Shown: piece by piece, positions 45,843 through 56,012 of the stretch | How positions within the stretch are numbered: the first letter of the stretch is position 1 | Layout: every line of letters begins with the position of its first letter | NCBI RefSeq assembly: GCF_000224145.3 | Contig: NC_020175.2 | Coordinates: 2,579,278 to 2,643,277 of the forward strand | Source of the DNA: Ciona intestinalis | Taxonomy: Eukaryota; Chordata; Ascidiacea; Phlebobranchia; Cionidae | Length of the DNA stretch: 64,000 bases | Direction of reading: 5' to 3' | The notes under the pieces: model-generated | What the model was told of the DNA's origin: nothing | The model's input: only the letters and a program-made list of their open reading frames with translations | Databases searched by the model: none | Program-made: the position numbers and the translations under genes

Positions 45843-46234
45843 TTTCTAGTTGACAAGAAAAAACGCCCACAGGGATATATTTGTTTAATTGTTTTTATAT
45901 GGCATTGCATTGACAAGATTTTCACATTTCACCGTCCAGTATGTATGACATATTAACATTTAATGTTTATTGCCAATTAAATTCTTCTAATAATAATATT
46001 ATGGTCCAGTTGAAAGTCTAAACAAAAACAAAATTAGGTTTAGTTTTGATATATAATATATTTTTGGTTCAGAAAATTTCATATGGTTTGCACAATTTCT
46101 CAATCAACATTACAATTATATATTGAAGACAAAAAAAATTGGCTTTCTTTATCATTTGTATCTTTACAACAAGTCAACAAATGACATGTTAATTTTGCAT
46201 TGAACTTAAAAGAATTCGCAAAAGGCACACAATG

Positions 46235-46432
46235 TATAGTAGGGTGGGGGGAGATGGGACACCTTTCACACATAATAACCAAATATCCTGATCGTGTTTT
46301 AAACAATTAACAACGATCTATGGGAGCCGTGAGGATAAAGTTTTATAAAAAATCGTTGAATGTTTGTTTACTACTAAATTGGAGGAGAAAATAGATTGAA
46401 AAGTTGTCCCATCTTCCCCCATCCTACTATAT
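46235..46432 (+). mobile_element. MITE copy 27 (family A)
   Basis: Full-length and close to consensus, upstream of the kinase-macrodomain gene. Confidence 0.88.
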
Positions 46433-47131
46433 AAAAAAATTTACAGAATATTAATAGGCTATAATTTAGATGAACATCTGAACTCGTTATTAAATTTTAA
46501 TACATTACAAGATACAGTGTCAATAATGACAAACATAGTCATTTAAAGACAATAAAAATAAAAAGTTTTTAACGATTGCCTTATAATGAATTTTAACTTA
46601 CATAATTATAAAACAAAATGGAAACGGCCATAAAATATATAAACATCCAACAGCTTTACACTTAGCTATCAGCAGTGGAACAGTCAGAAAAGTTAAGGGG
46701 GAGACTACAAAAGCACTTAGGGAGGGCCGAAATAAGGGTTTACATAACCCCCCCTTTACCTAAACCCATATTTTACATTGTAAATATGTACCTTAGTATA
46801 ATGAGAAATAATTAAACTCTCCTGAAACAAAGAATTAAATATTACAACTGTGTTTGTAATCCAACAAATTTTTAATTTAAAAAAAAAGCGCCACGTGTAC
46901 ATTGTACAAACATAATAATAATATAGAAACACTCAAATTCAAATTAGAGAATGTTTGTCAAGTCATTTTAAATTAAGTTAATAATTATGAATTCAATTTT
47001 AGAGACTAGTAGGCAAGTAAAGTTAAAAAAAATGTAATAAAACAGAAATTACTAAAACATGAATATGAATATATGACCTACTGATAAATTGGTTTTGCCG
47101 GCCTTAAATTTTGCATTGCTGGATATTCATA
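46433..47131. other. spacer between MACROD2-like and kinase-macrodomain genes
   Basis: AT-rich; no gene or repeat recognised. It holds the 3' region of the MACROD2-like gene. Confidence 0.5.
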
Positions 47132-48751
47132 TTATTTTTTGTCACTTTCATGCACCTTGTCCTCAGCTTCATCAGCAGGCATCAATTCATCATGCTGCAC
47201 CTTATCTGTTTCTTTCTTTTTTTTGTTCCCAGTTTCAATAAGTGGACCCTTTTCTTGTTGTGGCCCTTCATCATTTTCTTGCACTGCATCATTGACCTCC
47301 ATCTCATCACTAGCGCCCTTTTCTTGCCCTTTATCACAAACAGATGATACTTCATCATCTTTTTTTCCTTTGTCCCCAGTTTTAGCAGCTGGATCCTTTT
47401 TTGGTTGTGGCCCTTCATCTTTTTCTTGTACTGTATCACTGACTTCCATTTTATTACTTTCGCCTTTTTCTTGCCTTTTTTCACTATCAGAAGATACTTC
47501 AGCATTGGCTTTAACAACAGTTTCGTTTTTTACTTCTTCCCCATTTTTTTTCATGGCATCACTGACTTCCATTTCCATCTTTTCCGTCTTATTAGCGCCA
47601 TTTTCTTGCTTTTTACCACAACCGGATGATACTTCAGCATTGGCTTTATTCACAGCGATTTCTTGTGATTTAGAAATCTTATCTTCACCATTTTTAGCCT
47701 TCAAATTTTCCTTAGCTTCACTAGCAACCTTTTCTTTGGCATGCTTTTCTTCTGTAACATAATCTTTAACAGGAACATCTTCATCACAACTTTCCTTGGA
47801 TTTCTTCATTTCGAAGTTCTGTTTCTTTGCTTTTTGTTCGTTACCAACTTTCCCTTTAGAAACATTTTTATCGGCACGATTTTCCTTAGATTTTTTTGTT
47901 TCCATGTTCGGTCTTTTTGCTTTCTGTTCATTGCCATCTTTGTGTTTGTGTGACGACGGAAAACGCTGGTTCTTTTTAGGTTCATCCACCACACCTATAC
48001 TGCTAGATCTTTGCTTGTACTTGTGTGTTTCTTGGACATCCACAGGTGTACCTTGCGAGGTGCTAGGTGAAAAAAAAGTTGAACAAATTGACGTCTTATT
48101 TTTGTCTGGATTTTTATTTTTAGGCTTTGTCACAACTACTTCAACTTTTCCTTCAAAATCTTTCATCCCTTTAAAAAACTCCTTTAAAAGATCGGTATAG
48201 ATGACAACATCCACATCCAGGAACAAGCAGAAGAGCACTGTATCAATAGCATTTGGATGTTGAGTTAGCCAGGTTTGCACAGCAGACAGTGCTACTTCTG
48301 CAGCTGTATCATTCGGGTAACCATATATACCAGTTGAGATGCACGGAAATGCAATGGATTTCAAACCATTTTGATAAAGAAGTTCCAAAGAGTTGGTGTA
48401 ACAAGCATGCAAAGCAGTTCCGTTTTCCCCTATTGGCCCTACTGTGTGGATGACGTATTTAGAAGGGAGGTTATAACCTCCAGTGATTTTTGCCTCTCCT
48501 GTGCGACAACCGCCAAGGTCTTTGCACTCCTTCACCAGCTGCTTACCAGCTGCTCTGTGTATTGCCCCATCTACCCCACCGCCGCCCAGAAGAGTGTTGT
48601 TTGCAGCATTAACAATGGCATCAACTTTCAACTTGGTAATATCTGCCCTCTGCCAACAGATTTTTGTTTTGATACCTTCCATATAGTAGTAGTAGTGATT
48701 TAATCGACACTGTAGTCGTTTATATAAAAACCTACTTTTCAGCAATTGCAT
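47132..48751 (-). CDS. MACROD2-like ADP-ribosyl hydrolase with long acidic/basic tail
   Basis: Macrodomain enzyme expected to remove mono-ADP-ribose from Asp/Glu. Single exon, 539 aa from the ATG at 48751; the second Met (residue 24, MEGIKTK) is a possible start. Macrodomain at ~28-195: [34 protein letters not shown] (with the catalytic-loop Asp), [36 protein letters not shown], all active-site positions of MACROD1/2 kept. Residues ~200-539 are a charged, low-complexity tail as in vertebrate MACROD2, here with about three degenerate ~45-residue repeats built on EVSS-x-C/S-xK-QE-xGA and MEVxDAxQ. No introns, unlike the many-exon vertebrate gene. An acceptor (cttttag) lies 15 nt before the ATG. 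It is next to and co-directional with the fusion gene, which carries the only other macrodomain here. Confidence 0.93.
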   Translation of the reverse strand: MQLLKSRFLYKRLQCRLNHYYYYMEGIKTKICWQRADITKLKVDAIVNAANNTLLGGGGVDGAIHRAAGKQLVKECKDLGGCRTGEAKITGGYNLPSKYVIHTVGPIGENGTALHACYTNSLELLYQNGLKSIAFPCISTGIYGYPNDTAAEVALSAVQTWLTQHPNAIDTVLFCLFLDVDVVIYTDLLKEFFKGMKDFEGKVEVVVTKPKNKNPDKNKTSICSTFFSPSTSQGTPVDVQETHKYKQRSSSIGVVDEPKKNQRFPSSHKHKDGNEQKAKRPNMETKKSKENRADKNVSKGKVGNEQKAKKQNFEMKKSKESCDEDVPVKDYVTEEKHAKEKVASEAKENLKAKNGEDKISKSQEIAVNKANAEVSSGCGKKQENGANKTEKMEMEVSDAMKKNGEEVKNETVVKANAEVSSDSEKRQEKGESNKMEVSDTVQEKDEGPQPKKDPAAKTGDKGKKDDEVSSVCDKGQEKGASDEMEVNDAVQENDEGPQQEKGPLIETGNKKKKETDKVQHDELMPADEAEDKVHESDKK

Positions 48752-48767
48752 TAACCTATGGTGTACC

Positions 48768-49772
48768 TAAAAGAAATCACAGAGCACAGTAAGAAGAACA
48801 TGCATTGCCATTTAGTTAAGAATACACATAATTTGAAACACATTTTTCCTGTCGCATGACACTAATATTGGTGTAATACAAGCATGCTTCAATTTTTTAG
48901 CCTAAAATGATTTAACGCAGCACACAAACATTTAGTACATTATTAAATATCGTAAACATGTGAAGTAATTTGAAATAGCCAATTGAGAAATAGTGGAGTT
49001 AAAAAAATTTTAAAAAGAAGATTTTTTTTTAAAAGTTTTCCTTAAACTGAGTTGATGAATTTTACCTGATTTTTAAAAAGTTTTATAATCTTAGAACAAC
49101 AAGAATATAAGGTAAGAACAACACCAAGAAAAACAGAGGGTTCAGTATACGCATTGTGATGTTGGTTGCACAACCAGGTATTAATTCAAAATATCACATG
49201 TTGTTAATGTTCTCCTATTTTAGTGCTTTTTACGGTTAAATTTACTAAAGAAAAAAGCAGACAGCTGGCAGATATAGAGTAGCTATTATGTGAGAGGTGG
49301 TAATACAATGAGTCTACAATTATACTATATTAATTTGGTGGCAGCAGCATTGCAAGTAATATACATACACTGTATGTTCAGACTCAGAGGCAAATTATAG
49401 TGACATTATTGTATGAAACTAATGTTGGTAGAATAAAGTATCATATTCCCACCAATGGTAACCTAAATTTCCCATATTGTGAAGAAATAGTGATGTATGG
49501 CAGTAAAACATGTCTGACAAATTCCATTAAAAGTTTAACAGCATGTAGTTTCCGTTTTCTAAAGTTTGTTGCGAAAAAAGCTGAGACTTCATGAATATAC
49601 CAATAAAAACAGTAATTTAAAGTTGCCCATAAGAAGTACATGAAAAAGTATGTTATGCGCCCAAGATTAACCATGCAATTGCAAAACACATTGAATTTTC
49701 ATATTAAAAGATATTATAATGATTTTTAGTTTCAATAGACAACAGTGGCAATAATTACCACTTTTAGCAAAC
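48768..49772. other. spacer between DNM1L and the MACROD2-like gene
   Basis: No gene seen; it should contain the MACROD2-like promoter. Open frames here are short and unsupported. Confidence 0.5.
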
Positions 49773-49970
49773 ATAGTGTAGGGTGGGGGAAGATAGGGAA
49801 CTTTTAGCACATAATATCCAAATATCCTGATCGTGTTTTAATCAAGTGACAACAGTCTATGGAAGTCGTGAGGATATGGTTTTATAATTATTTGATTGTT
49901 TTTTGTTTACAACTAAACCGGACGAGAAAATAGAGATAAAGGTGTCTCATCTTCCCCCAACCTATTGTAT
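49773..49970 (+). mobile_element. MITE copy 28 (family A)
   Basis: Full-length, in the spacer 3' of DNM1L. Confidence 0.87.
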
Positions 49971-50314
49971 AATAATACAACATTGGAATGGAACTGAATT
50001 ACAGTACAAGTAACATTCTTTTGTTCATGCAAAATTAGAAAATAGGTATATATATTGTTTATAAATGACATATATACCGCCATAAGACTGGTAATGCTGT
50101 CACATGTACAATTTCCTTAACATTATGTTTTGCTTTCGACGTATTGTAACGAAATTGTAGTGTAAACAAAACACAGAAATTACCAGTAGTTCTATAGTAT
50201 AGGATATATATATTAATATAATATACCTATGAGCAAGACTATTGCAAATTATATTTTTAAAGTTACTGATATTAATTATAAAGATTGCTGTCATTTTTTA
50301 GATAATCATACAAG

Positions 50315-50320
50315 TTTATT
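50315..50320 (-). terminator. polyadenylation signal of DNM1L
   Basis: AATAAA on the minus strand about 150 nt past the DNM1L stop codon. Confidence 0.5.
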
Positions 50321-50469
50321 AGTACTGCATCCATTTTTCAACCGTCGCAGCCAGAAATGATCAAGGTAACACTATTTGAGCACAATACACAAAATGCACT
50401 CGGTTCAACTAGCATTGCGCAACTCCAATATTAATTCAAATAGTTTTAGTTCGATTATCTCTTTAGTCC

Positions 50470-52662
50470 TCACCATACATGGGTGTCCTTAATTTCGCTG
50501 ATAACTAGACTGGCAGAATGAAGAGCCTTCAACATAGACACAGCTTCTGCCCTTCGTTGGGCGATGGTATCAGACTCTGTAAGAAGATGATCAATCTGGT
50601 CATGCTTGTATAACTGGCCCACTAGCTCACTCTGTAGGTTCTCCTGCACATGGTTAACAAGGAAATTCATCACAGCTTTTGGGACACTGTCCTGGATGTT
50701 CTTCCTAATGATGAGGAAGTAGGACTTGATCAGTCTTCTCATGGTTTCAACGTCCCGCTTCTCACGCTGAGACAAATTCCGAGATACCGGCATATCTAGC
50801 AAGTTTACTGCATGGTGAGGCGGCATTTTTGAAGGACTCTCATGACTTGTAGACTCCGCAACAGAAACCTGGTCATTCTTAACACTTTCGGAGTCACTAG
50901 CATTGCTGCTGTTGAAATTTGCCCCTCTGAATGGATTCACTGAAGCAAAAGCAGCATCAAGTGATAGGACGCTAGAAGAAAGTCGCTTTCCTGTTTCGCC
51001 TTCAGCTTGGTCTTTGTAACCCTTTGGTCGCAGTTGAGCACCAGGCCGGACTTTTTTCTGATTTTCAGGGTACTGCAGATGGTTGTTAAAGAAAAGCTCC
51101 GAAATTACATTAGCATCAGCAAAATCCGGGTGTTTTGTGTTGATGTAAGCGAGCTCAATTGCAACCAAGTGTGAAACCATGTTATTAGTGACTGGAAGTC
51201 TTTTCCGCAGCAACTGAGTAACCACTTCCACAATGCTTTCTCTGAGATTCATAAAACGAACTATTTCTTGACCCCCACAGTTTTGAACGATTCTTTGGAG
51301 TTCCTCATGCACAAGCTCGACGCATCGCAAAGAAGGCTCTTCCAGTCTTTTGATCTGTCGCTTCACCAAGAGCTCAAAAGATAAAACGGGAACAAACCAG
51401 GATGATCTGGACCCGTTTGCATTTTTTATTGCTGTTAATATATCCAGGTCAGTGAGTCCACCCAAAGGGTCCACAGATTCAAGCGTTTTCCCGTAAGTTT
51501 CATGGAAAATGTAGGCAATACGAGCACCGCCGCAAATTTCTGAAGTTTCAATAATTTTTGATGTACCATCAATGGTATTGCAGTATTCGGTCGCAAATTT
51601 AGTGATAATCTGCAACAATGTAATGCTTTTTTCTTGCACTTCTTCTCCATAAGTCGACAGCAGTGACTGGTACTGTGAAGTCAAAACGTTTAGTCTTGTT
51701 TTGAGATCAGGCAGGCAGTCACGAATATGATGCATGAGTAAACGATTCAGAGTAATAGAAAGGTACCTAGATCCACTTCTGTTGGCAAATGAAGGATATT
51801 TCTTCTGCAGAAATGCTTGTTCATCTTTAATTGCATCTTGAACTGATTTTCCTTTATTAATATCAAGCTGACTGCGATTCACAATCCCAATGATTCCAAG
51901 CTTGACAGGAACAATACGGCCACACAAAACATCGATTGCGTCGGTTCCCGCATCCATTAAATCCAGCTTTGTAACAACTGCCAATGTGCGACAACCATCA
52001 GGGTCAACAATCCTTGCCATCTGCAAGGCTTCAGATGTCGCAAAATCGACATTTGCAGGCGTTACTGCAAGGATGATTGAATTGGGGTTGGAAATATACC
52101 TCAGGATCAAATTTCGTGCTTGCTCTTCTATATCATCTGGTTGGTCTCCAACTGGTATTTTCATTAAGCCGGGTAAATCAACCAAAGTTAGGTTTAGTAC
52201 TTTTGGACTAAATATTTTTAGTCGAATTGCTTCGCTTGAGATGCCCTTGTTGTTTCCACTAAGTCGTTGTGTCTCAAGCTCAATTTCCTTCTTCACTTGT
52301 TTAAATGAGCGGAAGATTTTACCCTTGGTGTGTTGAAATTTCACCCACTCTTTTACTTCTTCATTGGTTTCCTTAAAAGATTCTCCAGAACTATCAGAAT
52401 CATTATTGCCACTGCTGCCTTCGTTTGAACATTGAGCAGTATCTTCATTTGTAGTGTGAATCATTTGCAACACCAAAGGACATCTTGTAACGATACCTGT
52501 ACCGCGCGGAAGAAAATCTCTGCCGACCAAATTTTCTAAAACTGAGCTTTTTCCGCTGCTTTGAACTCCGACCACGACGATTTGAGGCAATTGCAACGAA
52601 TCGCTGCCTACAATGTTAAATATGTCCTGCAGTTTATTGACTACTGGAATTAATCCTTCCAT
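50470..52662 (-). CDS. DNM1L: dynamin-1-like protein (DRP1), intronless
   Basis: Large GTPase that constricts mitochondria and peroxisomes during fission; recruited from cytosol by outer-membrane adaptors. One exon, 730 aa from the first ATG (52662; the frame upstream has none). GTPase domain: P-loop GVQSSGKSS (32-40), DLPG switch ([14 protein letters not shown]), TKLD ([10 protein letters not shown]). Then the middle/stalk ([17 protein letters not shown]), a Ser-rich variable loop in place of a PH domain, and the GED ending [19 protein letters not shown] and [10 protein letters not shown], close to the human C-terminus. [11 protein letters not shown] matches the human region holding the PKA site Ser637. 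The family normally has many introns, so this may be an expressed retrocopy that replaced or joined the ancestral gene. A 3' splice site (attttgtag) lies 23 nt before the ATG. Confidence 0.96.
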   Translation of the reverse strand: MEGLIPVVNKLQDIFNIVGSDSLQLPQIVVVGVQSSGKSSVLENLVGRDFLPRGTGIVTRCPLVLQMIHTTNEDTAQCSNEGSSGNNDSDSSGESFKETNEEVKEWVKFQHTKGKIFRSFKQVKKEIELETQRLSGNNKGISSEAIRLKIFSPKVLNLTLVDLPGLMKIPVGDQPDDIEEQARNLILRYISNPNSIILAVTPANVDFATSEALQMARIVDPDGCRTLAVVTKLDLMDAGTDAIDVLCGRIVPVKLGIIGIVNRSQLDINKGKSVQDAIKDEQAFLQKKYPSFANRSGSRYLSITLNRLLMHHIRDCLPDLKTRLNVLTSQYQSLLSTYGEEVQEKSITLLQIITKFATEYCNTIDGTSKIIETSEICGGARIAYIFHETYGKTLESVDPLGGLTDLDILTAIKNANGSRSSWFVPVLSFELLVKRQIKRLEEPSLRCVELVHEELQRIVQNCGGQEIVRFMNLRESIVEVVTQLLRKRLPVTNNMVSHLVAIELAYINTKHPDFADANVISELFFNNHLQYPENQKKVRPGAQLRPKGYKDQAEGETGKRLSSSVLSLDAAFASVNPFRGANFNSSNASDSESVKNDQVSVAESTSHESPSKMPPHHAVNLLDMPVSRNLSQREKRDVETMRRLIKSYFLIIRKNIQDSVPKAVMNFLVNHVQENLQSELVGQLYKHDQIDHLLTESDTIAQRRAEAVSMLKALHSASLVISEIKDTHVW

Positions 52663-53125
52663 GTTCAACGGTTCTAGCTTTCGTACTACAAAATATCCGA
52701 GAACTACCAAGCTTCAAATTCAACCGACTCGAAAATTTCAAGAAAGAAAACAAACATCCGAAAGGGAAGTCCCCAAATGTTATACAAAATAAATCTATGG
52801 ACTGGGGACATGAAACATGAGATCTGAATGTACGTTTCAAAAAGTTTTGTTAATACACTTTGGTCTTTGTTAATTTAACAAAGCAGTATGTATTTAAATT
52901 GGAAGTATGTATATAAACTCCGGCTGGATGTACACAGTTGTGTTAGATTTTGGCAAACACCGTCGAACGAAAAGTTACAAATCATGTCTTAAAATTTTGC
53001 TACAACATCTGTTATATCCTATTAAACTAAAATAAAATCGATTTTTTGCTGATACATTTGTATAAAAGTCTGTCACCTGATTTTATTTTGGGAAATTCGT
53101 GAATATCTGATCACCAGGTGTCACA

Positions 53126-53290
53126 AGGAAGTAACGTCGCTGTGCGCTTTTTTACGTCACGTTTGCGTCGCCCATTTGACGTGGGCTTTTATTCTTGCGT
53201 ACGTAATCCGCGGTGTTGAGAAGGTATCTCCGTTCACAACAGCAAATTGCACGCGCTACGTTTTGAAGTTTTCTTCGTTTGACGTCATCA
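53126..53290. promoter_or_regulatory. cluster of CRE-like (ATF/CREB) sites
   Basis: A perfect palindromic CRE, TGACGTCA, at 53280-53287, plus half-sites aacgtcgc, tacgtcacg, tgcgtcgc and tgacgtgg between 53126 and 53185, in a CpG-richer segment. It is ~0.5 kb upstream of DNM1L and ~2.7 kb upstream of the first ITPK coding exon seen, so either gene or both could use it. Binding is inferred from sequence only. Confidence 0.5.
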
Positions 53291-54220
53291 GCTGTTGTGT
53301 TTAGAATTTAGCACAGGATTGCTGTTGTTGCATGCTTTAATAATAAACTGTTTGGTCGCGTTACTATACTCGTGATACAGGTATTACTTATAGACTATAT
53401 AAGTTCATTAAGTGGTGTTGTAATGGTAGGATTTGTTGATGTAGCAGCGATAGTCGATAGACTCGGAAACATGTTGTGGCAACGCCTTATACTACTTCCA
53501 AATTACAATTCGTACGTATAGTGTAAATCCGCGTTACCTTACTTCAACGAAGTGTTTGCATCAGGTTGCTTACGCGTCAAAGTTGAGTTCGTGCCAACTT
53601 TGAATGCATAACAACACGCCAATTGCTTCATTTCAAATTCTGACGTTGACGAATGTTTGCAGGAAGTTTGTGTGTGGTAAACCAAGTATATTCTATAGTG
53701 GACGTAAAACCATAAGCTACAATGCATGTATAGTGTATAGCATGTTGAAACAATTAATGTTGCCTTTCTGCAAAATTGTACTAAACGAATAAGCTAAAGT
53801 TAGGTGGACATTTATGTTATGTTATTTTGTAGCACTAAATATTTAAAACAACATATCAGTTAATGTTAATTTGCCGTCTACCATTGCAACCTATAGTGTA
53901 TATTTTTTGGTGACTAATTGTGAACAGCATGAGATGTTAATATCTCTGTACTATATTTAGATGATATGTAACATGACAACCTCGGTATAATTGCAGTTGA
54001 AATCTAATGAGTGTAAAGTGGCTACGTCAAAATGCAGTCAATATACCAAGTGGTTAAGAAGAGTAGACATGGTCTAATTAGGGGCATTTAAAAACAATAT
54101 TAAACAGCCATTAACACAATCCTAATGTGGTATGTCCTAACCATAGAAACCTATATCAATAAGAGGCATCCGTACATCCTTATAAAGATACAGCTAGTAA
54201 GGTGTAGTTCCTAGTTCTTT
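53291..54220. other. intergenic spacer DNM1L-ITPK, first part
   Basis: No gene or repeat recognised. Confidence 0.45.
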
Positions 54221-54421
54221 ATATTTAGTATTGTGGTGTAAGACAGGACACCTTTTAGCACATAATCTCCAAATACCCTAATTGTGTTTTAAACAGTTAA
54301 CAAAAGTGTATGGGAGTTGTTGGGATACAGTTTTATTTCTTTGAATGTTCTTTGTTTACTATCAAATAGACAGGGAAAATGGAATAAAAAGGTGTCCCAT
54401 CTTACCCCAACTCTACCATAC
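54221..54421 (+). mobile_element. MITE copy 29 (family A)
   Basis: Full-length, upstream of ITPK. Confidence 0.86.
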
Positions 54422-55968
54422 TATTATTGAGTATTCTATTTATTGAAGTGAGATCCTATGGTAAAGCATTCCATGTGACTAAGGATTTAGGCTTTAGTCT
54501 ATTACTGAGTATAAGGCTACTGAATTTATCACAACAGTTTTAGTGTGTTATCAAGGAGAAATGTCAGTGTATATACACATAGTGCTTTCACATAACTGCC
54601 TCTTACTATATACCAGCTATTTTACCCAAATAAATTTGTATATTAGATAAAATAGAATTGTAGTCAAACCCACAGCATATTCAACAATAAGATTCATTGT
54701 CAATAAAAGAAAGTAAAAAAAATTCACAGCTGTCAAGAGATTGTTAATATTTGTTGTTTTTAGTTTCTGTAAACCCTCCTAATCTGTTCCAGTTTGTTGT
54801 TATACTGCGTTTTGGTACATACATACATATGAAGAGGAAGCTGCCACACAGTATTTCCTCCCAGGCCACCTATGACAAATACCACGTTTTCTATAGAAGT
54901 TTTACATTGAGTTGACACTCTACTAGTTTGAATCACTTTGGGTTGCTGTTGCGGCATGTTTGTGTGACTCAGTTTTTAATGTATTTTATATTTATATATA
55001 TAAATATGTATTTTTTTAAATAAGTACTTTAAATAGTGTTCTGCAATACCATATCTAGCAGTTTATTGCTAAATAGGTGAGTTATTGCCAAAGGCGTTTT
55101 AAATTGTTAATTAAATTGTGTGTTTTGGTTTTAACTAGATAGGTGAAAATCCTGTTTTTCTATAATTTGCGCGTATATAATTTTATACTATGTATAGGCC
55201 TATTGACCACAATTGGGTAAAGAAAACTTTTGTTAATTGTCAATCATCTATTTTGTTTGCTATCGTTGCACTAAAATAGGTATAAATGCTGGTTGTTGGT
55301 TAAAATCTCCCATTTAAAAAAAGGTATAAAGCGCTTCTTACTGGCAAGGCGAATATAAAAAATAGTCCTTGAACCCTTTACTAATTGTAGTGTAGTAAAC
55401 TGGTGAATCAGCCATTACACCATCTGTGAATGAGTGAAGTGTTTGTATATTGGCATTGTGTAAATAGTTTAGTTCGGCGTAAGAAAATGGGTATCACATT
55501 GCAATTACAGCGGAACAGACCATTTATATTCTTTGCTCAAACAACATTTGACTGCAGTAGTGTAGTACGTAGGTTCTTTATTTGCATTGAGTTCGTCCTT
55601 CGTTTGATTTACCTGCGTGATTACGTTACAGAGGTTTTATAGTAAACAGAAGTTACTTGTGTAATGTTGATACAGGGCTGTAGCTAGTAATGCTACTAAA
55701 ACACAATAGAATGTTTGATTATTTTGATTGCTTGTGTTTAATTAGGATTTTGAAAATATATATTTAATAATAATACAATATTACAATGCACTTACGCATG
55801 TTTTTTCGACAAGCATACATGCATTAAATCGCAAAACTTTGTAGATTAATTAATGTGGTAAGCCTTATTAATTATTCATTGTGTTTCCAGTGCCTTATGA
55901 ACCCCAATTATTCTGTAATGCTAGGTTTGGCATGAGTATCAGAAACATTCCTATATAATTGTCTCTAG
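54422..55968. other. spacer and probable ITPK leader intron
   Basis: AT-rich, no gene recognised. It ends in a 3' splice site (attgtctctag, ending 55968), so at least part is either a leader intron or the outron of a trans-spliced transcript. Confidence 0.45.
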
Positions 55969-56012
55969 ACTGGCATGCTGAGCTTATAATTTATTCAACT
56001 GTATGTCAAAAC

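Noticed and set aside
47139-47762. 207-residue open frame on the plus strand
   Set aside because: It is antisense to the repetitive Lys/Glu-rich tail of the MACROD2-like gene; the frame is open because of that codon bias.
51890-52336. 148-residue plus-strand open frame
   Set aside because: Shadow of the DNM1L GTPase domain.
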